The position numbers and the translations under genes were made by a program. DNA of 64,000 nt from NCBI GenBank assembly GCA_002315555.1, contig DCHF01000026.1, forward strand, positions 1 to 64,000. Reading direction: 5' to 3'. This DNA is from Lachnospiraceae bacterium UBA1759 (GTDB lineage Bacteria > Bacillota > Clostridia > Lachnospirales > Lachnospiraceae). Under the pieces are notes generated by a model that did no database searches, was not told the origin of the DNA, and saw only the letters and a program-made list of their open reading frames with translations. Positions 50,765-59,841 of the stretch are shown piece after piece; the first letter of the stretch is position 1; every line of letters begins with the position of its first letter.

Positions 50765-52003
50765 ATGCGCGCATTACTTGAAAAACACCACATTCCCTAC
50801 GGCTGGTTGATCGCTGCATACGGCCTAGTTGTCGTCGCATTTTCCTACGGCATCGGTCATAACTGCTTCTCTTTATTCATCAAGCCGGTCACGGAAGCCT
50901 TCGGATTCAGCCGGAAAGCTTTTTCGGTCTGTCTTTCCATCCAGTACTTTTTGTACATGCTGATCTCCCTTTTTTCGGGAAAACTCTTTAAAAGATTCAG
51001 CGTCAATTTCCTGATGCGGACAGCGGCAGTGGCCCTCCCGGTCACCTATTTCTGCCTGTCCTTCTGTCACAAGCTGCCGCTGTTTTACCTTTGCTCGGTC
51101 ATCATCGGCCTCAGTATCCCGATGCTTTCCTTCCAGGCCTTTTCCGTCGTGGTGGCCAACTGGTTCAAGGAAAAGCAGGGGACCGTCACGGGCTTTGTCT
51201 TTATGGGAAGCGGCCTGGGCGGTATGGTTTTTAATGCACTGGCCGGCGGCTTTGTGGAACGCTACGGTTTTACGATGACTTACCGGATCCTGGCGATCAT
51301 TATGGCGGTGGTCCTGATTCCGTTTGCCTTCCTTCTGATCCGCGAAAAGCCCGGGGACCTCGGCATGGAGCCCTACGGCGTAAAAGCATCAAACGGTGAA
51401 GCAAAGCGTTCCGTCTATGGTTTTACGGTCCCGGAAGCGCTGCGTTCCGTCCGGTTCTGGCTGCTTCTTCTGGCGGCGTATACCATCGGCTACAGCACCG
51501 GAACTCTGGCAAACTGCCTGGTCCCGCACATCAGCGATGCGGGCTATGCGGCTACCTATGCCGCCTATATCAATGCGGCTTATCTGGGCGGTGTCAGTAT
51601 CTCCAAGGTCATCGTCGGCGTCATGTTTGATAAGATCGGCATGAAACGGGCGATGTTCATTTCCTTCGGCCTGCTCATTTTCAGCTTTGCGGCGATCTTC
51701 TTTGCCGAAAAGCAGGCGCTTCACGTGATCATCGTGGCCGGCGCGGCGCTCGGCTGCGCGGCGGGAAGCGTGGCGTATCCGCTGCTTACAAAATCCGTTC
51801 TCGGCGACCGGGAATTCGTTGTATTAAACGGTATCGTCATGGCCGTCGGTTCCCTGGGAGGAACCGTCTGTCCGATCGTGAATAATGCGATCTACGATCG
51901 CGTTAAGTCCTATCGTCCGGGCTTTGTCATCGCCGTGATCCTCACGGTGGTCCTTCTTGCCATTACGGCGTGTATGAAGGTCCTGAAGAAGCCGGAAGAA
52001 TAA
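50765..52003 (+). CDS. MFS transporter, monocarboxylate/oxalate-like
   Basis: A 412-residue major facilitator with 12 membrane helices. F-G-F-S-R-K-A-F-S-V in the first loop and G-S-G-L-G-G-M in helix 4 fit the OFA/monocarboxylate group, which moves organic acids. It is followed by the carbohydrate esterase genes, so it might handle an acid released or used by that pathway (inference). Substrate unknown. Confidence 0.82.
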   Translation: MRALLEKHHIPYGWLIAAYGLVVVAFSYGIGHNCFSLFIKPVTEAFGFSRKAFSVCLSIQYFLYMLISLFSGKLFKRFSVNFLMRTAAVALPVTYFCLSFCHKLPLFYLCSVIIGLSIPMLSFQAFSVVVANWFKEKQGTVTGFVFMGSGLGGMVFNALAGGFVERYGFTMTYRILAIIMAVVLIPFAFLLIREKPGDLGMEPYGVKASNGEAKRSVYGFTVPEALRSVRFWLLLLAAYTIGYSTGTLANCLVPHISDAGYAATYAAYINAAYLGGVSISKVIVGVMFDKIGMKRAMFISFGLLIFSFAAIFFAEKQALHVIIVAGAALGCAAGSVAYPLLTKSVLGDREFVVLNGIVMAVGSLGGTVCPIVNNAIYDRVKSYRPGFVIAVILTVVLLAITACMKVLKKPEE

Positions 52004-52042
52004 AAACACAGGCGGCACAAAAGCGCGCCGGAAAGGAAGCAT

Positions 52043-53119
52043 ATGTTACAGGAGATCTTAAATGAACGCGGCATAATGCCGGTGTGGGACGAGTCCGTGA
52101 GCTGGGAAGAGCGCCGGAAGGAGATCATTGCCATGACGGAAGAGTACGAGTACGGCTCGATTCCGGTGAAGGAGGATTCTGTTACCTTTGAGGAAAAATT
52201 CCGCTTCCCGTTCGCGAGCGGCAAGTGCTGGCTCCGGAGAAGCGAAATCACGGCTCATTTCGGTGAGGAAAGCTATACCTTCAAGGTACAGAGCTTTGCG
52301 CCGAAGGATCGCGGGAAAGTGCCGTTTTTTGTAATGGTAGGCGGCAGTGACGATCTTCCCTCCTGTATGGTGCCGTTAGAGGAGATCATTGACCGCGGAT
52401 TCGGACTGGTCGTTTTTAACAATCAGTCCCTCTGCATTGACTGGGATATGATCAAGCATTTCCCGGATACCCATTATACGATGGGCATCTATAAATATCT
52501 GTTTCCGGATTACGTGGAGGGTGATCCCTCCTATGCCCACCTTGCGGTATGGGCCTGGGGCGCTTCCAAAGCGCTGGATTATGCGGCAACGATTCCGGAA
52601 TTCGACATGGAACGTGCGGCTGTTGTCGGCCACTCGCGCCTGGGTAAGGTCGCTTTATTCGCCGGTATGAAGGACGAGCGTTTTTCCTTTGTCATTCCGA
52701 ATGATTCCGGTTGCGCCGGCGCTGCGCTGTACCGCGGCTGCATCGGCGAGGACTGGCCCAATGTCGCAGAGACGTTCCCCTACTGGATGGGCCCGAACTA
52801 CGGAAAGTACGTCGGCAGGATCGACGAGGTCCCCTTTGACCAGCATTTCCTGATCGCCGCCTGCGCACCGCGCAAGGTCTACGTTTCCGCCGGCAGCGAG
52901 GACGTCTGGGCCGATGCCGACTCCATGTTCCTTTCCTGCGTGGCTGCATCGGAAGTCTATGAAAAGCTGGGCCTTCCGGGCTTCATTTCCCCGGACCGCC
53001 TCCCAGAAGTCGGTGAGTGCTTTAATGAAGGCTCCATCGGCTATCATCTTCGCAAGGGCCCGCACGACATGGCCCGTGAAGACTGGAACCGTTTCATGGA
53101 TTTCATTGAGAAGAACTGA
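52043..53119 (+). CDS. CE15-like glucuronoyl esterase, cytoplasmic
   Basis: A 358-residue alpha/beta hydrolase resembling family CE15, which cleaves methyl-glucuronoyl esters. The nucleophile is Ser198 in V-G-H-S-R-L-G-K; the loop N-D-S-G-C-A-G-A follows; G-S-E-D-V-W-A-D may hold the acid, and His341 lies in K-G-P-H-D-M-A. In CE15 the nucleophile motif is G-C-S-R-x-G-K; here Cys is His. No signal peptide is present, which is unusual for CE15 and implies action on imported oligosaccharides. GGAAGC lies 7 nt before ATG 52043. Confidence 0.75.
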   Translation: MLQEILNERGIMPVWDESVSWEERRKEIIAMTEEYEYGSIPVKEDSVTFEEKFRFPFASGKCWLRRSEITAHFGEESYTFKVQSFAPKDRGKVPFFVMVGGSDDLPSCMVPLEEIIDRGFGLVVFNNQSLCIDWDMIKHFPDTHYTMGIYKYLFPDYVEGDPSYAHLAVWAWGASKALDYAATIPEFDMERAAVVGHSRLGKVALFAGMKDERFSFVIPNDSGCAGAALYRGCIGEDWPNVAETFPYWMGPNYGKYVGRIDEVPFDQHFLIAACAPRKVYVSAGSEDVWADADSMFLSCVAASEVYEKLGLPGFISPDRLPEVGECFNEGSIGYHLRKGPHDMAREDWNRFMDFIEKN

Positions 53120-53146
53120 AAAAAGAGTTTGTTTTTGAGGTGAGGG

Positions 53147-54505
53147 ATGTTTCAACTGGCGGATATTTTCTGTGATCATATGGTGGTGCAGCGGGACAAG
53201 AAGATCGCTGTATTCGGCTGCGGAACGGGAAGCGGCGTGATCTTTTTCAACGGCCGTATCCAGTCCTTTAATGCCGACGGACCGTTTCTTGTCATGCTGC
53301 CTGCGGAAAAAGCAGGCGGCCCGTACGAGATGATCATTTCTTTCACGGATAACGAGGCTTCCGGGAAGAAGCGCCGCCGTCTGGTGCTCCGCGATATCCT
53401 CGTGGGCGATGTTTTTCTGGCCGGCGGTCAGTCCAACATGGAATTCACGCTTGCGGAATCCGCACCGGAGGAGAAGACCCTCACAGAACTTTCGAACGTC
53501 CGTTATTATAAAGAGCCGCATAATGTACACATGAACTGGATCGAAGGCTCCGAACCGCTTCGCGGCGAGGTTGCAATCGAACAGGAGAAGGCGGTCTGGA
53601 AGAAATTCACCCCAAAAAATGAGCCGGCCTTTTCCGCAGTGGCCTATCATTTTGCCTGCCGCTATTACGGCGAGACCGGCATCCCGGTAGGCATCGTCGA
53701 GTGCTGTAAGGGCGCGTCCCGGGCAGAGGCCTGGATGTCTCCCGAGGCCGAGGATTCCGAAGAGGTGCAGGCGCTGTTCCCGGAAAAGCATGAGGATTAC
53801 GAGATCTTTTCCTTCAATCAGGGTCATTGCCTGTTTGAAAACAAGTTAAAAAATGTGATCCCCTTCACACTGAAAGGGGTATTATGGTATCAGGGAGAAA
53901 GTAACCGCGGCCTGAAGGAAGCGGGAAACTACGATCGCGTGTTTGAAAAGCTCACGGAGAACTGGCACAGAATGTGGTCGGATCGTCTTCCGTTCTACAC
54001 CGTACAGCTCATGCCGTTTGACGAAGAGCCGAAAAAGGCCGCCTGGTCGGACATCCGTCTTGCGCAGCTCCGTGCGGCAAAGGACATTCCCGGTGTGAAG
54101 CTCGTGACGCTGCAGTTCACCGGAGAGGAGACTATGATCCACCCGATGCATAAGAAAAAAGTCGGAGAAGCGCTTGCGAACGCGGTCCTCACGGACGATG
54201 GAAAACCGTACGAATACTGCGGACCCATCGCAGAGAAGGCGGAGTTTACGGACCGGACCGTCACGGTGACGTTCAGCCACGCGAACGGCCTGCATTTTAC
54301 GGATGAGCTGCTCCATGGAGCGGAGGTCCTTGCGGATGATGAACCGATTTTTTATGACACCCTCATCGAGGGCAATCACGTGATCTTCCGGACCGGCTCG
54401 CCTGCGGATACCGTCCGCATGGGCTGTGCCAACGTCCCGGAGCACGACCTGTACAATCTGGAGGGCTATCCCGCATCGCCATTTGAGATCGTCCGAAATC
54501 AATAA
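53147..54505 (+). CDS. SASA/GDSL-type carbohydrate acetylesterase
   Basis: A 452-residue esterase of the sialate O-acetylesterase-like (SASA) group. Ser96 sits in G-G-Q-S-N-M-E-F, G-V-L-W-Y-Q-G-E-S-N follows at about 245, and the His of the triad is in I-H-P-M-H-K-K-K. There is no signal peptide, so it probably removes acetyl groups from imported sugars. It follows the CE15-like gene by 27 nt with a GAGGTGAGG site. Confidence 0.88.
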   Translation: MFQLADIFCDHMVVQRDKKIAVFGCGTGSGVIFFNGRIQSFNADGPFLVMLPAEKAGGPYEMIISFTDNEASGKKRRRLVLRDILVGDVFLAGGQSNMEFTLAESAPEEKTLTELSNVRYYKEPHNVHMNWIEGSEPLRGEVAIEQEKAVWKKFTPKNEPAFSAVAYHFACRYYGETGIPVGIVECCKGASRAEAWMSPEAEDSEEVQALFPEKHEDYEIFSFNQGHCLFENKLKNVIPFTLKGVLWYQGESNRGLKEAGNYDRVFEKLTENWHRMWSDRLPFYTVQLMPFDEEPKKAAWSDIRLAQLRAAKDIPGVKLVTLQFTGEETMIHPMHKKKVGEALANAVLTDDGKPYEYCGPIAEKAEFTDRTVTVTFSHANGLHFTDELLHGAEVLADDEPIFYDTLIEGNHVIFRTGSPADTVRMGCANVPEHDLYNLEGYPASPFEIVRNQ

Positions 54506-54539
54506 AGTACTATATACAGTTGTGAAAGGAAAAACTGTC

Positions 54540-55505
54540 ATGGATAAGAGAACAAGAGTATTAAACGCGCTGAACAAGCAGCCCATCGACCACGTTCCCT
54601 GCGGATTCTGGTTCCACTTCAGTGGAAAGGAAGCCAAGGGTGAAGATTGCGTCAGAGCCCATCTGAAGTACTATCGCGAGACGGACCTGGATTTCTTAAA
54701 GGTCATGTGCGACAACTATTTTAACTATCCGATCGAGCTGGAGATGAAGAAGGCTTCCGACTGGTATCAGCTGAAGCCGCTCGGCAAGGATCATCCGTTT
54801 ATTCGCGAGCAGGTGGAAAGGGTGCGGGCGATCGTCGATGAGATCGGCGATGAGCGCTGCGTTTTCTATAATGTCTTTGCACCGTTCTCCTCCATCCGTT
54901 TTGCTTACAGCGACGATTTCGTTATGGAATGCCTGCGTGAGGATCCGGCAGCCATTATGTATGCGCTCGATGTCATCGCTGAGGACAATGCGGCCATCGC
55001 AGAGCTCGTGATCACCGAAGGCGGTGCCGACGGTGTCTACTTCTGCGTACAGGGCGGCGAATATGACCGCTTTACGGAGGAAGAATATCACAAGTGGATC
55101 TCCCCGAGCGAACTGAAGGTCCTGGAGCATGCCAATAAATTCTCCGATAACAATATTATGCACTGCTGCGGTTGGGCAGGCGCAAAGAACAATCTGGCGC
55201 TGTGGAAGGACTATCCGGTCAAGTGCATCAACTGGGCGGTCCACGTCGAAGAGGTCAGCCTGGAAGAGGGCCGTATCCTGTTCGGCAACCGTGCAACGCT
55301 CGGCGGAATGAAGACTCTGTGGGATGGCAAGCACCGCGAGGGCATCATCTACGACGGTACCAAGGAAGAATTGCAGGACTATGTCCGTGAAATGATCCTG
55401 TTCCACGGAAAGTGCGGTATGCTGATCGGCGGTGACTGTACGATCGATGGAACGCTGGACTGGGAGCGCATTCGCTGGATCGTCGAGGCGGCGAGAAGTA
55501 TTTAA
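54540..55505 (+). CDS. URO-D-fold protein, possible methyltransferase
   Basis: A 321-residue member of the uroporphyrinogen-decarboxylase superfamily. The sequence starts M-D-K-R-T-R-V-L-N-A-L and ends G-G-D-C-T-I-D-G-T-L-D-W with H-C-C-G-W-A-G-A mid-way; the His-Cys-Cys pair and later Cys could bind zinc, as in corrinoid methyltransferases of this fold. A true heme enzyme is unlikely outside a heme operon. No corrinoid protein is adjacent. Position after two esterases suggests it acts in sugar or demethylation metabolism (inference). ATG 54540 is the start; a longer frame overlaps the previous gene. Confidence 0.75.
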   Translation: MDKRTRVLNALNKQPIDHVPCGFWFHFSGKEAKGEDCVRAHLKYYRETDLDFLKVMCDNYFNYPIELEMKKASDWYQLKPLGKDHPFIREQVERVRAIVDEIGDERCVFYNVFAPFSSIRFAYSDDFVMECLREDPAAIMYALDVIAEDNAAIAELVITEGGADGVYFCVQGGEYDRFTEEEYHKWISPSELKVLEHANKFSDNNIMHCCGWAGAKNNLALWKDYPVKCINWAVHVEEVSLEEGRILFGNRATLGGMKTLWDGKHREGIIYDGTKEELQDYVREMILFHGKCGMLIGGDCTIDGTLDWERIRWIVEAARSI

Positions 55506-55588
55506 TGCGTCCGGAAAGCGGAACGCGGGCAACCGCACATCTTACCTGACCCGGCTCGGGTTTACATTTTTTAATATTGGAGGACCAA

Positions 55589-56362
55589 ATGGACAGACAT
55601 ATCGGCGCACAGCTTTTCAGCACCAGAGAACCGATGAAGACTCTGGAGGGTTTTGAAAGCGGCATTAAGACATTAAAGGACATCGGCTACAGCGTTGTCC
55701 AGGTTTCCGGCATTCCGCTTGCCGCCAAGGACATGAAGAAGATCCTGGACGACTATGGCATGACCGCTGCGCTTTCCCACAGAGGATACAACGATTTTAA
55801 AAACAACCTTTCCGAGATCATGGAATACAACGCGACCCTGGGTCTGGATTCCTGCTGTGTCGGTATGGCACCCATCGAACTCCTTGGCACCAAGGACGGC
55901 GTTTCACAGTTCATCGAGGATGTCAATGATATTTCCGAAAAGCTGAGTGCGAACGGTTTCCTGTTCGGTTACCACAACCACTGCTGCGAATTCGCGAAGT
56001 ATGACGGCAAGACCATTATGGACCGCCTCTGCGAGGAGACGGACCCGAAAAAGACCAAGCTGGTCGTTGATACCTTCTGGCTGCAGGCCGGTGGCGTGGA
56101 CCCCGCAAAGTTCATTCGTGAGCATGCGGACCGCGCGGAGTTCATTCATTTCAAGGATTACATCGTCCCGTCCGAGGAACTGTTCGGCCGCCGCTTTGCG
56201 GAGATCGGTCAGGGCAATCTGGATTGGCCGAATATCATTGCCGCCTGTGACGAGGCAGGTGCGCGCATCGCGATGGTCGAACAGGACGACTGCTACGGCC
56301 GTGATCCGTTCGAATCCTTAAAGATGAGCTATGATTACCTGAAGGGACTGGGTTTTTGTTAA
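55589..56362 (+). CDS. Sugar phosphate isomerase/epimerase family protein
   Basis: A 257-residue TIM-barrel protein of the xylose-isomerase-like AP endonuclease 2 family. G-Y-H-N-H-C-C-E-F (about 130), V-V-D-T-F-W-L-Q-A-G-G-V-D and H-F-K-D-Y carry likely metal ligands; M-V-E-Q-D-D lies near the end. It may epimerise a sugar acid or keto sugar. Start ATG 55589 has TTGGAGGACC 5 nt upstream; the in-frame TTG at 55577 is in that site. It is in the same run as the esterases and URO-D-like gene. Confidence 0.85.
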   Translation: MDRHIGAQLFSTREPMKTLEGFESGIKTLKDIGYSVVQVSGIPLAAKDMKKILDDYGMTAALSHRGYNDFKNNLSEIMEYNATLGLDSCCVGMAPIELLGTKDGVSQFIEDVNDISEKLSANGFLFGYHNHCCEFAKYDGKTIMDRLCEETDPKKTKLVVDTFWLQAGGVDPAKFIREHADRAEFIHFKDYIVPSEELFGRRFAEIGQGNLDWPNIIAACDEAGARIAMVEQDDCYGRDPFESLKMSYDYLKGLGFC

Positions 56363-56365
56363 TTG

Positions 56366-57709
56366 ATGAGAAGTAAGTTTTGGGTCAGAAGCGGGGCGTT
56401 TCTTGCGGCAGCGCTGTTATCGCTCTCTCTGATCGCCTGTGAAAAGAATACGGCGGAGGATCCTCAGGGATCCTCTGTTCCGAGAACGACATCGGCAGTG
56501 CAGGCCGGAGACAAGGACGCGATCGCAGTTCTTCCTGTCGGTGAATTTGAGGAGACTTCCGGAGAAGAGGACACGACGCCGGAAGAGACGGGAACAGCTC
56601 CCGCGGAGAACGAGACCGCTGAGACCGCGGTTCCCGCATTCCATGACGCGGAAAACGTTCTGGAGCATTACGGCCGGGTGTTCGTGGTGACGGAGCGCGA
56701 ATCGGTCTATGTCCGCACGGCACCGCAGTCCGCCGGTGAGATCATCGGCGTGATTCCGCTGTACGGCGGCGGTACCATTATCCAGAACAGCGTGGACGCG
56801 AAATGGGTGGAGGTGGAATCCGGAACCCTGCGCGGCTATATTTCCGCCGGTTACATCACAACGGGTGATGCCGGCAAGGAAGCAGCAAAGAAATACGCGC
56901 GTGAGCGTGTCCGTATCACGGCCGATGTTGCCTACATCATGCTTCAGCCGTCCGAGGACAGTTCCAAGCTTGCGACCGTATTCCCCGACAATGTATATGA
57001 CTACCTCGGCGAGGATGGTGACTATTACGAGATCCTTCTCTCCGACGGTGTGAACGGATATGTCCGCAAGGATTCCTGTGAGCAGGGCTTGTTCCTTTTA
57101 GAAGCCCGCGCGCAGAAAATGAACGGTGTCAATGTGGTCCTGAATGCGTTCGGTTGCAGCGAGGATGCGGGGAATTCCATCACCGGCGTGTACTCCGGAA
57201 CCCCGGCGTACAAGCTGAACCTGAAGATCGCAGAGCGCGTAAAAAAGGAACTCGAGGCCCGCGGCTATATGGTCTATATGGTCCGGAAGGGCGATTCCTG
57301 TACGTTAGACGGCAAAGGACGTGCCCGGGCGGCGAATGATTACGGCGCAACGGTCGTGATCAATATCAAATGCGGCAAGTCGGATAACAAAACGACCGCC
57401 GGCATTTCCACGTACAGTATTGCCGCAGACAACGAGCAGCATACCAAGGCCGAGTATGACACGGCGAGCGTACTTTCCAATGTCCTTTCGGAGCGGACGG
57501 AAAACGCGACCGGAACCAAATGCATCGGCCGGAATAAAACGAATGAGTTTGATGAACTGAATTACAGTGAAGCAACCGCCGTCATTCTGCAGGTCGGTTA
57601 TCTGTCCAATGAGGACGAGGACCGTAAGCTGAATGACGAGGCATACCAGAGCCAGATCGCGAACGGCGTCGCGAACGGTCTGGACAGGTATTACGGATTT
57701 AAACGGTAA
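56366..57709 (+). CDS. Amidase_3-fold lipoprotein with lost catalytic residues
   Basis: A 447-residue surface lipoprotein: signal peptide, lipobox S-L-I-A-C, Glu/Thr-rich linker (about 30-100), two SH3-type domains (about 105-165 and 185-240), and an N-acetylmuramoyl-L-alanine amidase fold (about 248-445). The normal D-P-G-H-G is V-L-N-A-F-G-C here, S-I-H-A-N is I-N-I-K-C-G, the Glu near the start of helix 1 is absent, and the closing V-E-x-G-F-L-S-N is L-Q-V-G-Y-L-S-N. So all four zinc or catalytic positions are changed. It probably binds the cell wall without cutting it. ATG 56366 is preferred over TTG 56363. Confidence 0.8.
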   Translation: MRSKFWVRSGAFLAAALLSLSLIACEKNTAEDPQGSSVPRTTSAVQAGDKDAIAVLPVGEFEETSGEEDTTPEETGTAPAENETAETAVPAFHDAENVLEHYGRVFVVTERESVYVRTAPQSAGEIIGVIPLYGGGTIIQNSVDAKWVEVESGTLRGYISAGYITTGDAGKEAAKKYARERVRITADVAYIMLQPSEDSSKLATVFPDNVYDYLGEDGDYYEILLSDGVNGYVRKDSCEQGLFLLEARAQKMNGVNVVLNAFGCSEDAGNSITGVYSGTPAYKLNLKIAERVKKELEARGYMVYMVRKGDSCTLDGKGRARAANDYGATVVINIKCGKSDNKTTAGISTYSIAADNEQHTKAEYDTASVLSNVLSERTENATGTKCIGRNKTNEFDELNYSEATAVILQVGYLSNEDEDRKLNDEAYQSQIANGVANGLDRYYGFKR

Positions 57710-57719
57710 CGGAGGACGA

Positions 57720-58376
57720 ATGGGTTTATTCGGCATCGGAAAAAAACGCACATCTGTGACTGTACACGGCAGCAGCACCTTTATGCAGGGGTCGGACGGC
57801 CGGTATACGAAGCAGGCCAAAAAGAATAAGAAGATCCGGCGGGAGAAGGAAAAGGGCATGGTCCTGGAGCCGCATACACCGGCGGAGCTTCGCGGATACA
57901 TCGAAAACAAGTACGGGGTGCAGGAACTGGACCAGTCGGACGATCGTTTCAAGCGTGCTTACATGGGAATCAAAGCGCACCTTGTATTTGAACATGCGCC
58001 GGAGCTTGTGGAAACACCGGAGATGGAGGAACCCAAGCATCCGCCGGTCTCCGAGCACGATCCGGACTATATGGCTTATCGCGAAAACCGCGAGATCCGC
58101 TGGAAGGAGGCCGTAAAAGTCGATCCGGAAAAATTCCCGATGCATTTGCATGTGTATAACATTGCCATCATGCAGGTCAGTGGTCCGGCCGCCTGGCTGG
58201 AGGTTTATGTGGAGACCGAACACGCATATCTTGCGTTTAAGGAGATCGCTCTGGAATACGAAGAGCAGTACACCACGAAGCGTGTCATTGCGGACATCGT
58301 CAAATATTTCGGTGCGAGTGAAGCGGACAGAGAACTTAAAAACGAACGTTATGTACAGCTGGTAAGCGTACAGTAA
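57720..58376 (+). CDS. Hypothetical soluble protein
   Basis: A 218-residue protein I do not recognise. The N-terminal 40 residues are very basic (G-I-G-K-K-R and K-K-N-K-K-I-R-R-E-K), with a helical middle, a proline-containing segment (E-P-K-H-P-P-V-S-E-H-D-P) and a C-terminal mixed domain. The start is ATG 57720 with GGAGGA 4 nt upstream. It lies between the amidase-like lipoprotein gene and a GH30 gene. The basic start suggests nucleic-acid or membrane contact. Confidence 0.6.
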   Translation: MGLFGIGKKRTSVTVHGSSTFMQGSDGRYTKQAKKNKKIRREKEKGMVLEPHTPAELRGYIENKYGVQELDQSDDRFKRAYMGIKAHLVFEHAPELVETPEMEEPKHPPVSEHDPDYMAYRENREIRWKEAVKVDPEKFPMHLHVYNIAIMQVSGPAAWLEVYVETEHAYLAFKEIALEYEEQYTTKRVIADIVKYFGASEADRELKNERYVQLVSVQ

Positions 58377-58390
58377 GAAAGGGGAAGCGT

Positions 58391-59731
58391 ATGAATTTTG
58401 AACTGAATACTACTTACGGCAACGGTTCCTGGATGGAGCAGTTTCATCAGATCGTTGCAATGAAAGAGGATCCGGGCCGCGAGAATCAGGTCATCAACCT
58501 GTATCCGGAGGCGGAGATCGAGACCATCGAAGGCTTTGGCGGTGCATTTACCGATTCCGCAGCGTACATCTATTCCCTGATGAATGAGGCGCAGAAGGAA
58601 GAAATGCTGAAGGCATATTTTGCGGAAGATCGTATGAACTACCGCATTGCGCGTATCCACATGGACAGCTGCGACTTCTCTTTAGAGCAGTACGAGGCGA
58701 TGGGCGACCCGTCCGATACCGAACTTGCGAGCTTCTCCATGGAGCGTACCGAGAAGTACATCATTCCGATGTTGCGGGATGCGGAGCGCATCGCCGGCCG
58801 TAAGATCGAACTGATGCTTTCTCCGTGGTCACCGCCCCGTTTCATGAAGACCAATAATGACCGTGCACACGGCGGCAAACTGAAGCCGGAATACCGTGCG
58901 CTGTGGGCTGAGTATCTTTGCCGCTACATTGAAGAGTTCAAGGCGCGCGGCTTCATCGTCAAGAGAATGTCCCTTCAGAACGAGCCGAAGGCTGTTCAGA
59001 CCTGGGACTCCTGCATCTATACCGCAGCGGAGCAGAAGGAATTCCTGCGTGATTACATGTATCCGGCGCTTGTGAAGCATGGCCTCGAAGATATCGAGAT
59101 ATTCCTGTGGGACCACAACAAAGAGCGCGTATACGAGTGGCTGAGAGACTGCATCGATGAGGAAACGGACAAGATGATCACCGGTACCGCATTCCATTGG
59201 TACTCCGGTGACCATTTCGATGCACTTCAGCTGGCAAAGAAGATGTATCCGGATAAGAAGCTGATCATCTCCGAAAGCTGCATCGAGTTTTCCAAGTTCT
59301 CCAGCGGCGATGATTCCATGAACGCGATCCGGCTGTCGCATGAAATGATCGGCGACTTAAATAACGGCATGTCCGCATTCTATGACTGGAACCTGCTTCT
59401 GGATGAGCAGGGCGGCCCGAACTATGTCGGCAATTTCTGCCTGGCGCCGTTCCTGTTCGATACCAAGAATAAGGTCCTGATGCCGCAGCTTCTGCAGCAG
59501 TACTTTGAGCATTTCACCGGCAATCTGGTACCGGGCTCCAAGGTCATCGTGTCCACGAAGTATACGGACGATCTCGATGTCGTTGCAGCGAAGAGACCGG
59601 ACGGAACCATCGCCGTGGTCATCCTGAACAAGGCGGCCGAGCTCCGTGCCGTTAACCTGCGCCTGAACGATCAGCTTGCCGAGTTCATTCTGTATCCGAA
59701 GTCCATCACAAGCGGTATCATCAGCGAATAA
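58391..59731 (+). CDS. GH30 glycoside hydrolase
   Basis: A 446-residue glucosylceramidase-like family 30 enzyme. Acid/base Glu198 is in S-L-Q-N-E-P-K, nucleophile Glu295 in I-I-S-E-S-C; the TIM barrel is followed by a beta-sandwich C-terminal domain (about 370-445). I-E-G-F-G-G-A-F-T-D-S-A near the N-terminus is typical of the family. No signal peptide, so it acts on imported substrates, for example beta-1,6-glucosides or decorated xylan fragments. AAAGGGG lies 6 nt before the ATG. Confidence 0.9.
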   Translation: MNFELNTTYGNGSWMEQFHQIVAMKEDPGRENQVINLYPEAEIETIEGFGGAFTDSAAYIYSLMNEAQKEEMLKAYFAEDRMNYRIARIHMDSCDFSLEQYEAMGDPSDTELASFSMERTEKYIIPMLRDAERIAGRKIELMLSPWSPPRFMKTNNDRAHGGKLKPEYRALWAEYLCRYIEEFKARGFIVKRMSLQNEPKAVQTWDSCIYTAAEQKEFLRDYMYPALVKHGLEDIEIFLWDHNKERVYEWLRDCIDEETDKMITGTAFHWYSGDHFDALQLAKKMYPDKKLIISESCIEFSKFSSGDDSMNAIRLSHEMIGDLNNGMSAFYDWNLLLDEQGGPNYVGNFCLAPFLFDTKNKVLMPQLLQQYFEHFTGNLVPGSKVIVSTKYTDDLDVVAAKRPDGTIAVVILNKAAELRAVNLRLNDQLAEFILYPKSITSGIISE

Positions 59732-59761
59732 GACATTTCCGGGAAGCAGTTTCCCGTATAA

Positions 59762-59820
59762 CAGGGGGCCGGATCATTCCGTGCCCCTCGTTTTGCAACC
59801 GGAGGCAGAGCACCGCCTCC
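59762..59820 (+). terminator. Two hairpins between GH30 and esterase genes
   Basis: AGGGGGCC/GTGCCCCT (59763-59789) ends in CGTTTT, a terminator-like structure. A second hairpin, GGAGGC/GCCTCC (59801-59806 with 59815-59820), follows just before the ribosome site of the next gene and could block initiation. They suggest partial termination or coupling. Confidence 0.5.
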
Positions 59821-59841
59821 GATGTTTGAAAGGACATAAGT

